From Hyphomicrobiales bacterium (GTDB taxonomy: Bacteria > Pseudomonadota > Alphaproteobacteria > Rhizobiales > Beijerinckiaceae), in NCBI GenBank assembly GCA_028290285.1, contig JAQGKD010000004.1:1-43798 (forward strand): a stretch of 43,798 bases of DNA, read 5' to 3'. The notes beneath the pieces were generated by a model. It saw only the letters and a program-made list of their open reading frames with translations, did not search any database and was not told where the DNA came from. Made by a program: the position numbers and the translations under genes. Of this stretch, positions 25,469 through 33,608 are shown piece after piece; positions within the stretch are counted from its first letter, which is position 1; each line of letters starts with the position of its first letter.

Positions 25469-25855
25469 CTAGGAGATTCTTAGTTTGTCTAGCCTGCTCT
25501 CGCTGACTTTTATGCCGAGACCGGGTTCATGGGTCAGAGACACACGACCTTCATGGACTGGCAACGGTGTATCCACGACGTCCTCCGCCAGATATCCATG
25601 TGTGAGGCTGACGCCCCACTCAACCGATTTCAGCACGCAAGCGAGGTGGAGGATGGCTGCCGACGCTATGGTCGATTCAGCGATTTTCGCTGCCACGACG
25701 AGCTTCAGGTTCAGAGTCTCACAGAGGGCCGCGGCTCGCTGGCTGGCGTCCAGGCCACCGAGTTTGTTCAGCTTCAATACGATACCGGTGACGCCGCACG
25801 CAGCTTCGTTTCGAATGTCCGATAGGCCACGCACGCTTTGATCTGAACAAAGCAA
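25469..25855 (-). pseudogene. C-terminal fragment of an enolase-superfamily enzyme (mandelate racemase/muconate lactonizing type)
   Basis: About 128 codons match the C-terminal third of the MR/MLE barrel: GIVLKLNKLGGLDASQRAAA, then LKLVVAAKIAESTIASAAIL, ending with the family's short tail (HEPGLGIKV). The capping N-terminal domain and the first half of the barrel, including most metal ligands, are absent, and the DNA upstream belongs to a different fragment. It cannot encode a working enzyme and is a deletion remnant. Frames around 25485-25841 on the other strand are shadows. Confidence 0.7.
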
Positions 25856-25863
25856 GGTCGGGC

Positions 25864-26339
25864 TTATACGCGCAAGTTCTCGCAGGGATGCTCCGCCCCT
25901 AGGAGCAAAGGGTTGCTGAGGCGCACATCGATTTTCTGGTCTTTCAGGATCTGTGCATTCTTGCCGTGGCTCATCAGCACCACGGGAAATTCACCGGAAG
26001 CTGCCCAACCGCGTCCCTGCGCCGTCTTGGTGAAGAAGACCGGCTTGGTGTTTTCGGCGAGTTTGCGGAAATAACCCTCACCCATCGACTTGATGATGCT
26101 CTCCGCACTTTGCGCGAAAGAGAAGGACTGATGCACGTCACCCAGCGACGTGCTCTGCAGCAGCTTCATATTGGTCGATTCCATGGGCTGCAGCGTGTAG
26201 AACATCTTCTGCATATATTCGCTGGGCAGTTTCTTGAGGAGCGGCGCTTCCGATACACGCATGAGATATTCGTGGTCGAGCCGCTGCATCAGGAAGGGCG
26301 CCCATGCGAGGCCGCTCTCGATCCACATCAGCTTCAGCT
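25864..26339 (-). pseudogene. Chimeric relic: amidohydrolase C-terminal part joined in frame to a solute-binding-protein fragment
   Basis: Reverse-strand codons begin after a TAG (26337-26339) with LKLMWIESGLAWAPFLMQRL, then HEYLMRVSEAPLLKKLPSEY and TNMKLLQ, a clear piece of an amidohydrolase-2 family protein from the ring-cleavage group. Directly after this the frame changes identity: SFAQSAESIIKSMGEGYFRK, then PVFFTKTAQGRGWAASGEFP and VVLMSHGKNA fit an extracellular solute-binding protein. The frame is intact across the join, so the fusion arose by deletion. The amidohydrolase active site and the secretion signal are both lost. An ATG at 26328 exists, but a functional product is unlikely. 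Confidence 0.65.
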
Positions 26340-26473
26340 AAACCTCTCTACGGGGATCCTCGAAATATCGACTTGGACGCCAGTCCCACTAAGGGGCCGA
26401 GGCGCCCTCACTCGCCCGTCTGCTTGAGGTTCCGCCGCCGGCCGTTGCGAATGAGCTGCGGTCGCTCCTGCAC

Positions 26474-27553
26474 CTATTTGTCGAAGTTGACGCCATATTC
26501 GCGCGCCAGCATGTCGCGGACCCAGGCGCGGGCGACCGGTGAAATATCGATTGCGCTTTTGTAGAGCGTTTCCGCTTCGCTGTCGGTGACCTGTTCATAT
26601 TCGCCGATGTAGGCGTCACGCTTTGCCAGATACTCCGGGTCCCGGAGCATCGCCCTGACGGCCGCGCGATAGGCTTCCAGGACGTCGTCCGCGGTGTCCT
26701 TCGGCAGCACGATCAGCTTTTGCGCCGGGAAGCCGGCGAGCAGGAACGCGCGCAGCGCTTCCCATTCTATGCCGGCAGGTGGCTTGCCGTTGATCTGTTC
26801 GTAGGCCTCGGCGAAATTCGGCAGATCCGGGAAGTTGGGATCGCGGATCAGATTGCCTTTTTCATCCAGCACACCCCAGCTGAAAAGTGCCGTGGCGGCG
26901 CCATTTTTTACAAGTGGCGCGGCGCTGCGGATATAGGCGGCGGACGTCTGGAAGTCGACATTGGTCTCGCCCTTTTCGAAGGCGAGCAGCCCTTCGCTTC
27001 GGCCGGGAAATCCCGTGACGAATTGCACGTCGATGCCGAGCATCCGGAATGCCAGCAGGGGGACGAGATCGAGCGAGGTCACGCCCTGGCTCGCATAAAA
27101 CAGCTTCTGCCCGCGCAATTTCTGCACATCCGCGAGCGACGAGACGCCGAGGCTTCGCGCCACATAGGTGACGCCTCCCGTAGGCGCCGCGAGAACGATG
27201 CGCCAGTCGCGATACTCGTATTTCACCGTTTGCAGGCCGAGAAGATACGGAAACTGCGTCGATCCTCCCGTGCCGAATATGGTCAGCCCATCTGGCCTTG
27301 CGTTCGCTGCGAAGAAATTGGCCCCGCTGATCGATCCGCCGCCGGGAACGTTGCGAATGAGCACGTTGGGATGACCCGGCAGGTGCTTGGCGAGAAACTG
27401 CGCGTTGAACCGGCCCCACACATCCGAGCCGCCGCCGGCTGCGAAGGGAATGATGAAGCTCACGGTCTTGCCCGTGAAATCTGCGGCGAGGGAGGCTTGT
27501 CCGAGGCAGAGCGCGCCTCCCAGAACGACGGCCCTGACAATCGTCCTCAACAT
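26474..27553 (-). CDS. TctC/Bug-family solute-binding protein (1)
   Basis: A 359-residue periplasmic binding protein with a signal peptide ending near LGQASLA (about residue 23). VSFIIPFAAGGGSDVWGRF and VLIRNVPGGGSISGANFFAA are the two typical Bug motifs that contact a carboxylate ligand. It is longer than the classical type (about 320) and resembles the third TctC of this window in its C-terminal part. It is divergently placed to operon A, with a 12-base palindrome in between. No TctA or TctB membrane component is present in the window, so it must use one from elsewhere or act as a sensor. Confidence 0.88.
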   Translation of the reverse strand: MLRTIVRAVVLGGALCLGQASLAADFTGKTVSFIIPFAAGGGSDVWGRFNAQFLAKHLPGHPNVLIRNVPGGGSISGANFFAANARPDGLTIFGTGGSTQFPYLLGLQTVKYEYRDWRIVLAAPTGGVTYVARSLGVSSLADVQKLRGQKLFYASQGVTSLDLVPLLAFRMLGIDVQFVTGFPGRSEGLLAFEKGETNVDFQTSAAYIRSAAPLVKNGAATALFSWGVLDEKGNLIRDPNFPDLPNFAEAYEQINGKPPAGIEWEALRAFLLAGFPAQKLIVLPKDTADDVLEAYRAAVRAMLRDPEYLAKRDAYIGEYEQVTDSEAETLYKSAIDISPVARAWVRDMLAREYGVNFDK

Positions 27554-27589
27554 GGTCGTCCTCCCCTACCATTACTTTATCTTTGCAAG

Positions 27590-27601
27590 TCATATATATG
27601 A
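27590..27601. promoter_or_regulatory. Candidate operator: perfect palindrome TCATATATATGA
   Basis: A 12-base perfect inverted repeat in the 109-base divergent region between tctC (1) and operon A. HutC-subfamily GntR regulators bind palindromes with a TATATA core, and operon A ends with such a regulator gene. This gives a plausible regulator-operator pair, but the assignment is inference. Confidence 0.45.
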
Positions 27602-27662
27602 GTGTATGAATCCGGTCAAACCGGAGAGGGTGGCCGAAGCCACTGAACAGGGAGATCGGCGA

Positions 27663-28769
27663 ATGGGCACGCAGCGGAGCGGTGACGCGGGGCCCATCAG
27701 ATTGCTCGTGCTCGAAGGCGACGGCATCGGGCCCGAGATAACCGGGGCCACTCTCGATGTCCTGCGACATGCCGATCGCGTCTTTGCACTTGGGCTCGAG
27801 TTCGAATTCGGCGACATCGGCTTCGCCGCCTTGAAAACCGACGGCACGACCTTCCCTGCGCGCGTGTTGGATCTTGCACGCGAGGCGGATGGCGTCGTTC
27901 TGGGCCCCGTCTCGCACAATGCCTATCCGCCTGTGGCCGAAGGCGGACTCAACCCCTCTGGTGAGCTGCGCAAGCGCCTCGATCTCTTCGCTAACATCAG
28001 GCCCGCTCGCACGCGCGCCGGTGTCGAGGCGCCGAGCCGCCATGAATTCGATCTCGTCGTGGTGCGCGAGAATACGGAAGGCTTTTATGCCGACCGCTCG
28101 ATGTTCGCGGGCCCTGGCGAATTCATGCCCACGGAGGACCTTGCGCTGGCGACGCGCAAGGTCACGCGGCATGCAAGCCTGCGCATCGCGCATGAAGCGT
28201 TCAATCTGGCGCGCAGCCGCCGCAGCAAGGTCACCGCCGTTCACAAGGCGAATGTGCTGCGCCTCTCAGACGGTCTGTTCCTGCAAGCCACCCGCGAGGT
28301 CGCGCGAGCCTTCCCGGACGTGGCCTATGAAGAGCAGCTGGTCGACGCGATGGCGGCGCTGCTCATCCGCAATGCCGGCGCGTTCGACGTGATCGTCACG
28401 ACGAACATGTACGGCGACATCCTGTCGGACGAGGCAGCCGAACTCGCAGGCGGGCTCGGCCTCGGCGCGTCGCTCAACGCGGGTGCCGAGCATGGCGTGG
28501 CGCAGGCGCAGCACGGCTCCGCACCCACGCTCGCGGGGCAGGATAAAGCCAATCCCTCCGCCCTCATCGGCTCGGCCGCCATGCTCCTCATCTGGCTCGC
28601 CGCGCGGACCTCTCGACCTCAGTGCCGTGCGGCCGGCGTTGCCATCGAGGCAGCGCTGGACCGTACGATTGCAGATCCGGCGATGCGCACCTGCGATCTC
28701 GGTGGAACGCTCGGCACACGCGCTTTCACGGAAAGCCTGATCCTCAACCTGAGCGGCGAGCAGCCATGA
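27663..28769 (+). CDS. Isopropylmalate/tartrate-dehydrogenase-like decarboxylating dehydrogenase
   Basis: A 368-residue member of the isocitrate/isopropylmalate dehydrogenase family. Visible motifs: LEGDGIGPEIT at the N-terminus; substrate-binding Arg in LRKRLDLFANIRPAR; VVVRENTEGFYAD; catalytic Lys in KANVLR; metal Asp in NMYGDILSDEAA; cofactor region LAGQDKANPSA. It oxidises and usually decarboxylates a 2-hydroxy (3-alkyl) dicarboxylate. In a leucine locus it would sit with leuC/leuD; here it is first in a catabolic operon, so a tartrate, malate or tricarboxylate-derived substrate is more likely. ATG at 27663 has GGGAG upstream; an in-frame ATG at 27606 would overlap the palindrome region. 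It overlaps the next gene by four bases. Confidence 0.85.
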   Translation: MGTQRSGDAGPIRLLVLEGDGIGPEITGATLDVLRHADRVFALGLEFEFGDIGFAALKTDGTTFPARVLDLAREADGVVLGPVSHNAYPPVAEGGLNPSGELRKRLDLFANIRPARTRAGVEAPSRHEFDLVVVRENTEGFYADRSMFAGPGEFMPTEDLALATRKVTRHASLRIAHEAFNLARSRRSKVTAVHKANVLRLSDGLFLQATREVARAFPDVAYEEQLVDAMAALLIRNAGAFDVIVTTNMYGDILSDEAAELAGGLGLGASLNAGAEHGVAQAQHGSAPTLAGQDKANPSALIGSAAMLLIWLAARTSRPQCRAAGVAIEAALDRTIADPAMRTCDLGGTLGTRAFTESLILNLSGEQP

Positions 28770-29815
28770 ACGACATGATCGAGTCCGGCATGCACCGAAT
28801 CAGCGAAGCTGCTCTCAACGAACTGGCTTCCAGTGCTCTCACCGCCTATGGCATGCCGCAGGTGGATGCGGTGGACGCTGCCGGCGTGCTGGTGCTGGCC
28901 GACATGTTCGGCATTCACACGCATGGCGTCAGCCGCATCGCCTCCTACGGCGAGCGTCTCGACCTCGGCGGTATCAATCGCACGCCGAACATCGAAGTGA
29001 TGCAGGCGGCGCCCGGGCTCGTCATGATCGACGGAGACAATGGCGTCGGCACGCTGATCGGCGCCCGCGCGCTCGACGCGGTGATGAAGGCCGCGCGCGA
29101 GACTGGAATCGCTGCGGGCTTCGTGCGCGGAAGCAATCATTTCGGCCCGATCATTCCCTATGGCTGGCGCGCTGCCGAAGCGGGCTTTGCCAGCATCATC
29201 GCGAGCAATGCGACGACCACGATTGCTCCGACGGGGGGCCGCGACGCTCGCCTGGGAAACAACCCGATGGCCTTCGCAATGCCCAATCCCGGTGGCATGC
29301 CGATCATCCTCGACATGGCCCTGAGCGTGGTCGCACGCGCCAAGATCCGCGATGCGCGCGATCGTGGCGAGGCGATCCCCGACACATGGGCGACCGACCG
29401 TGACGGCTTCCCCACGACGGATCCGGCTGCGGCGCTCGACGGCATTCTTTTGCCGATCGGCGGCTACAAGGGCTACGGCCTGTCGGTCATGGTCGACCTG
29501 TTCGCGGGCATGCTGTCGGGAGCGGCGTTCCTGACAGGTGTGAAGTCCTGGGTGGACTCGCCCGGAGAGCCGCAGAACCTCGGCCATTTCTTCATCCTGA
29601 TCGACACGTCCCGGCTCGCTCTGGCGGCCGACCTCGCCAGCCGCATGGCGGCTTTCGCGGCGATCATTCATGCGACGCCGCCGGCCGATCCGCAGCGTCC
29701 GGTCATGCTCGCGGGGGAGAACGAGCTGCGCAACCTCACGCGCAGCCGGGCAGACGGGATTTTGTTGCCCGCGAAGCTTGTCGAAAGCCTCAAAAAGAAA
29801 GCGGCGGGCCGCTGA
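28766..29815 (+). CDS. Ldh-family (LDH2/MDH2) NAD(P)-dependent oxidoreductase
   Basis: A 349-residue member of the malate/L-sulfolactate/L-lactate dehydrogenase family that is unrelated to classical MDH. Typical stretches: DMFGIHTHGVSRIASY (with catalytic His), RGSNHFGPI, SNATTTIAPTGG and GGYKGYGLSVMVDLFAGMLS near the C-terminus. Members reduce or oxidise 2-oxo/2-hydroxy acids such as ureidoglycolate, sulfolactate or 2,3-diketogulonate. Its ATG overlaps the stop of the preceding dehydrogenase gene (ATGA), which suggests the two enzymes act in sequence on the same kind of hydroxy acid. The exact substrate is unknown. Confidence 0.9.
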   Translation: MNDMIESGMHRISEAALNELASSALTAYGMPQVDAVDAAGVLVLADMFGIHTHGVSRIASYGERLDLGGINRTPNIEVMQAAPGLVMIDGDNGVGTLIGARALDAVMKAARETGIAAGFVRGSNHFGPIIPYGWRAAEAGFASIIASNATTTIAPTGGRDARLGNNPMAFAMPNPGGMPIILDMALSVVARAKIRDARDRGEAIPDTWATDRDGFPTTDPAAALDGILLPIGGYKGYGLSVMVDLFAGMLSGAAFLTGVKSWVDSPGEPQNLGHFFILIDTSRLALAADLASRMAAFAAIIHATPPADPQRPVMLAGENELRNLTRSRADGILLPAKLVESLKKKAAGR

Positions 29816-29841
29816 GCCACGCTGCAATAAGGGAGGAAAGC

Positions 29842-30834
29842 ATGTCTTGGTTGAAAGTCACGGGACTTCTCGCGGGTCTGGCCTTGTCTTGCCCCTTGCC
29901 GCAGGTCGCTTCGAGCGCGCATGCGCAAGGCGCGGCTCCCTTTCCGAATAAGCCGATCACCCTTGTCATCGGCTATCCGCCGGGTGGCGGCGCCGATACG
30001 GTTGCCCGTTTTCTGCAGCAGTCGGTCAGCACAATTCTTGGCCAGCGCGTTCTCGTCGAAAATCGTCCCGGCGCCAGCGGCCGCACGGCTGCCGATCACG
30101 TCGCCCGCGCCAAGCGCGACGGCTACACGCTGCTCGTCTCGCCGGAGGGACCGATCGTCATCGGCCCGCATATTTCGCAGACGGTGACCTACGACGCCCT
30201 GAAGGATCTTCAGCCCGTCTCGCTGCTCACCAAGACGTCGACCATGCTCGTGGCCACCCCCAAGCTGCCGGTCTCCAGCGTCAAGGAACTGCTCGATCTG
30301 GTGCAGAGCAAGCCGGGCGGCGTTTACTTCGGATCGTCGGGCGTGGGTGGCCCCAACCATCTCGCTGGTGAAGTTTTCAAGCAATTGACCGGCGCAAAAA
30401 TTGTCCACGTGCCCTATCCGGGAACGGGTGCCGTCATTCCGGCGGTGCTCTCGGGCGAGGTCGATCTGATGTTCGGGTTCGTGCCCGGCCTCGATCCCCT
30501 GGTCAGGTCGAACTCGGTCAAGCCGCTGGCGGTGGGCAGCGCGACGCGCATCGCATCGCTGCCCGAAGTCCCGACAATGGCCGAGGCGGGCGTGCAGGGC
30601 TATGACATGACCTCGTGGATCGGTCTTTTCGCCCCAGGGGGAACGCCCGAACCCGTGCTGGCGAAACTGCAGTCGGCCATGGCACAGGCGATGAACGAGC
30701 CAGAAGTGAGCGGGCGGCTGAAGGGGATGGGGTTCGATCTGGTGGCCAGCGAGCCCGGCGCATTCGCCGCATTCCTGAAAACAGAAGACGCGAAATACAT
30801 CGCCCTGCTGAAGCCACTCGACATCAAGGAGTGA
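29842..30834 (+). CDS. TctC/Bug-family solute-binding protein (2)
   Basis: A 330-residue protein of the classical Bug type with a signal peptide ending near SSAHAQ (about residue 30). KPITLVIGYPPGGGADTVAR and LVENRPGASGRTAADHVARA are the ligand-contact motifs; the repeated GVGGPNHLAGEVFKQLTG motif follows. GGGAGG lies just before the ATG. It sits inside operon A, between the Ldh-type gene and two MmgE/PrpD genes, so its ligand is probably the operon's substrate, likely a carboxylic acid. The membrane partners TctA/TctB are missing from the window. Confidence 0.92.
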   Translation: MSWLKVTGLLAGLALSCPLPQVASSAHAQGAAPFPNKPITLVIGYPPGGGADTVARFLQQSVSTILGQRVLVENRPGASGRTAADHVARAKRDGYTLLVSPEGPIVIGPHISQTVTYDALKDLQPVSLLTKTSTMLVATPKLPVSSVKELLDLVQSKPGGVYFGSSGVGGPNHLAGEVFKQLTGAKIVHVPYPGTGAVIPAVLSGEVDLMFGFVPGLDPLVRSNSVKPLAVGSATRIASLPEVPTMAEAGVQGYDMTSWIGLFAPGGTPEPVLAKLQSAMAQAMNEPEVSGRLKGMGFDLVASEPGAFAAFLKTEDAKYIALLKPLDIKE

Positions 30835-30836
30835 CC

Positions 30837-32240
30837 GTGAGCGCGCCTGCATCATCCACCCGGCAACTTGCCCATTTCGTCGCCGGTGCGGACTATTCGC
30901 GCCTTCCCGCGGCCGTGACGGAAGCGCTGCACGGCCTCTTGATTGATTACTTCCGTGTGGCTTCCGTCGGCCGCCATGCCGACTGGGTTGGAAAATATCG
31001 CGCGGGACTTGCTGGCAGCATGGGAAAGCCGCAGGCCTCGCTGCTCTATTCCACGGAAAGGGCGGATGTCGTGCGGGCGGCCGGCATCAATGGCGTGATC
31101 GCGGGCAGCCTCGAGTGGGACGACACGCATGTTGGCGCGATGCTTCATCCCGGCGTGGTCGTCTGGCCCGCGGCTCTCGCCATCGGCCAGAAGACCGGCG
31201 CGCGCGGGACCGAAATTCTCGCGGCCGTCGCCGCGGGATATGAGGTCATCATCCGCATCGGACTGTCGGTCCAGCCCGCGCATTTCCAGCGCGGGTTTCA
31301 ATCGACCTCCACCTGCGGCGTGTTCGGCGCTGCCGCCGCTGCCGCCAAACTACTCGGTCTCGATGAAACCGGTATTCGCAATGCGCTGGGCATAGCGGCC
31401 TCTTACGCGGGCGGCGTGACGCAGTTCTTTCTGTCGGGCTCCGAGGTGAAGCGGATTCACGCCGGCAAGGCCGCTGCGGCCGGTGTCGAAGCCGCGCTTT
31501 TCGCGGCAGCGGGATTGTCGGGGCCACCCGATGCGATCGAAGGGCGCCAAGGCTTTGCCAATGCACTGGCCGGCGCATTCGATCCCTCCGTCATCGAACG
31601 GCGCCTTGGCGACGAGTGGCACCTGTTGCGACTTCAGATGAAGCCGCACGCCGTGAGCGCGCGCGTTCTCGCCGCCGTCGAAGCAGCCGAGACGCTCGCA
31701 CGCGACGGCACGCGCCCGGACATGATCGAGTCCGTGACGATCGGCATTCCCTCCGTCATTCAGGGCCGCCTGACCAATAACGCACCTGCCGACATACAGC
31801 AGGCCCAGATGAGTTCCCCCTTCGCCGTCGCCATGGCTTTTGCCCTGACGCCGGATGACGGCGCGCCTCTGGTGCTCGGCTTCGAGGAATGCAACCGCGC
31901 TTTGGCGCGCGCTGACATCCTCGAACTCTCGCGTCGCATTTCCTGCGTGATCGACCCTGACATCGAAGCGCTGTCGACCACCGAATATGTCGCCGCCCGG
32001 GTCACGGTCCATCGCAAGGATGGCACGCAGCGTGAGGCTGTCATACCGGTGCCGATGGGGTCCCCCGATCGGCCAATGGGCGCACGCGACCTGCTGGCGC
32101 GCTTCCAGGCCATGACCGCAGGCGTGATCGAAGCTTCCGCGCTGGAACGCTGGGTTGCCGTGGCGGCGGATCACGACAGGCCGGGTTGGGCCGATGACGT
32201 CATGAGCCTGCATGCCGGCACTGTGGAGGGCAGGACATGA
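30837..32240 (+). CDS. MmgE/PrpD-family protein (1 of 2)
   Basis: A 467-residue protein of the MmgE/PrpD family (2-methylcitrate dehydratase, cis-aconitate decarboxylase, iminodisuccinate epimerase). GTG at 30837 is chosen because AAGGAG precedes it by five bases; longer frames overlap the tctC gene. Likely active-site features are EWDDTHVGAMLHPGVV and FQSTSTCGVFGA; SGSEVKRIHAGKAAAAGVEA forms the middle helix region. The family acts on tri- and dicarboxylates without an iron-sulfur cluster. It overlaps the next paralogue by four bases; about half of the residues look identical between the two by eye. No citrate synthase or prpC gene is close, so methylcitrate is not the obvious substrate. Confidence 0.9.
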   Translation: MSAPASSTRQLAHFVAGADYSRLPAAVTEALHGLLIDYFRVASVGRHADWVGKYRAGLAGSMGKPQASLLYSTERADVVRAAGINGVIAGSLEWDDTHVGAMLHPGVVVWPAALAIGQKTGARGTEILAAVAAGYEVIIRIGLSVQPAHFQRGFQSTSTCGVFGAAAAAAKLLGLDETGIRNALGIAASYAGGVTQFFLSGSEVKRIHAGKAAAAGVEAALFAAAGLSGPPDAIEGRQGFANALAGAFDPSVIERRLGDEWHLLRLQMKPHAVSARVLAAVEAAETLARDGTRPDMIESVTIGIPSVIQGRLTNNAPADIQQAQMSSPFAVAMAFALTPDDGAPLVLGFEECNRALARADILELSRRISCVIDPDIEALSTTEYVAARVTVHRKDGTQREAVIPVPMGSPDRPMGARDLLARFQAMTAGVIEASALERWVAVAADHDRPGWADDVMSLHAGTVEGRT

Positions 32241-33607
32241 GCAACCCACCTGTCACCAGACTGCTGGCGCAGTTTGCGGCGTGTCTTCGTTATCAGGACA
32301 TCCCTGATCATGTCCGCGCTCTGCTTCCGGTTCTTCTGATCGACTGGTTCCGCGCGGGTTGCGTGGGCGCCGGCCGTGACTGGACCCAACGCGCTGCGCA
32401 AGTAACTCTGGGTCTCAGCAACGATCCGGTCTGCTCGATCCTGTTCAGCACGCAGCGTGCCGATGCGGTGCGGGCCGCCTATCAGAACGGCGTCATAGCC
32501 GGCAGCCTCGACTGGGACGATTCACATATCGCCGCGCTCGTTCATCCGGGCGTGGTGATCTGGCCGGCTCTTTTCGCAGCCGCGGAGATCACGCGCCCGA
32601 GCGGCGCCCGTTTCCTCGAAGCCGCTGTCGCCGGGTATGAAACCGCGATCCGGCTCGGCATGGGGCTTCAGCCCGACCACGCCTTGCGCGGCTTTCAGGC
32701 CACGCCGAGCTGCGGCGTGTTCGGCGCAACCGTCGCGGCAGGCTTGATCCTGGGCCTGGACGAAGAGGGGCTGGTGAATGCGCTGGGCCTCGCCGCGAGC
32801 TATGCCAGCGGGTCCTCGCAGTTCTTTCTGTCCGGCTCGGACGTCAAGAGGTTGCATGCGGGCAAGGCGGCTGCCGCCGGTGTCGAGATAGCCCTGCTTG
32901 CCCGCGCTGGCCTCACGGGTCCGCGGGACGGCATCGAAGGGGAACAGGGCTTCGGTCGCGCGGTCAGCGACACCTTCCGGGCCCAGACCATGGTCGAGGC
33001 GCTCGGCGAGCGGTTCTGGATCGACGAAATCGCCCTAAAGGTGCATGCAGGAACAGTGCGCCTTCAGGCCGCCATCGAGGCGGCGCAGGCCTTGTCACGC
33101 GAGGGCATCGTGCCGGCATCCATCGCCTCTGTCGAGATCGGCGTGCCGCGTGTTCTCCTCGGAAAAATCACGTCCAACGCACCTGTCGACATGCAGCAGG
33201 CCCAGATGAGCGGGCCTTTCGCTGTCGCCATGACCTTCCAACTCATGCAGCGCGTCTCCGGCCCGCTGGTGCTTGGGCTCGACGAGTTCGAGTCTCTGGT
33301 CGGCGATCCCGACGTCCGCGACCTGTCGCTGCGCACAACTTGCGTGTTCGATGCGGAGATGGACGCCGGCATGATCGATGGCAAAGTCCCCGCGCGCGTG
33401 ACGGTCCGGACCCACGCCGGGACGACGCATACGCAGCGCGTCTTTTTCCCGAAGGGGTGCCGCGAAAATCCGATGACGCGGGAAGAGGTGCTAGACCGCG
33501 CGCGCCTTGTCCTGTCAGCCACCCATGCGCCTGACAGGATCGAAGCCTGGATCCGCGCGGTCGACCGCCTCCACACCCAGGCCTCCATCGACGGGATCAT
33601 GTTGTAA
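32237..33607 (+). CDS. MmgE/PrpD-family protein (2 of 2)
   Basis: A 456-residue paralogue of the preceding protein. Corresponding motifs are DWDDSHIAALVHPGVV, FQATPSCGVFGA and SGSDVKRLHAGKAAAAGVEI. The ATG overlaps the stop of the first copy (ATGA). The tandem, coupled layout suggests either a heteromeric enzyme or two enzymes that act on successive or stereoisomeric intermediates. The shared NAP.D.QQAQMS motif near residue 320 is conserved in both copies. It is followed one base later by the amidohydrolase gene. Family call is firm; the reaction is unknown. Confidence 0.9.
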   Translation: MSNPPVTRLLAQFAACLRYQDIPDHVRALLPVLLIDWFRAGCVGAGRDWTQRAAQVTLGLSNDPVCSILFSTQRADAVRAAYQNGVIAGSLDWDDSHIAALVHPGVVIWPALFAAAEITRPSGARFLEAAVAGYETAIRLGMGLQPDHALRGFQATPSCGVFGATVAAGLILGLDEEGLVNALGLAASYASGSSQFFLSGSDVKRLHAGKAAAAGVEIALLARAGLTGPRDGIEGEQGFGRAVSDTFRAQTMVEALGERFWIDEIALKVHAGTVRLQAAIEAAQALSREGIVPASIASVEIGVPRVLLGKITSNAPVDMQQAQMSGPFAVAMTFQLMQRVSGPLVLGLDEFESLVGDPDVRDLSLRTTCVFDAEMDAGMIDGKVPARVTVRTHAGTTHTQRVFFPKGCRENPMTREEVLDRARLVLSATHAPDRIEAWIRAVDRLHTQASIDGIML

Positions 33608-33608
33608 G

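Noticed and set aside
26862..28244. 460-codon reverse frame
   Set aside because: Its left part is another frame of the tctC (1) gene and its right part is the antisense of the IMDH-like gene; no family motifs.
28619..29827. 402-codon reverse frame
   Set aside because: Antisense of the Ldh-type gene.
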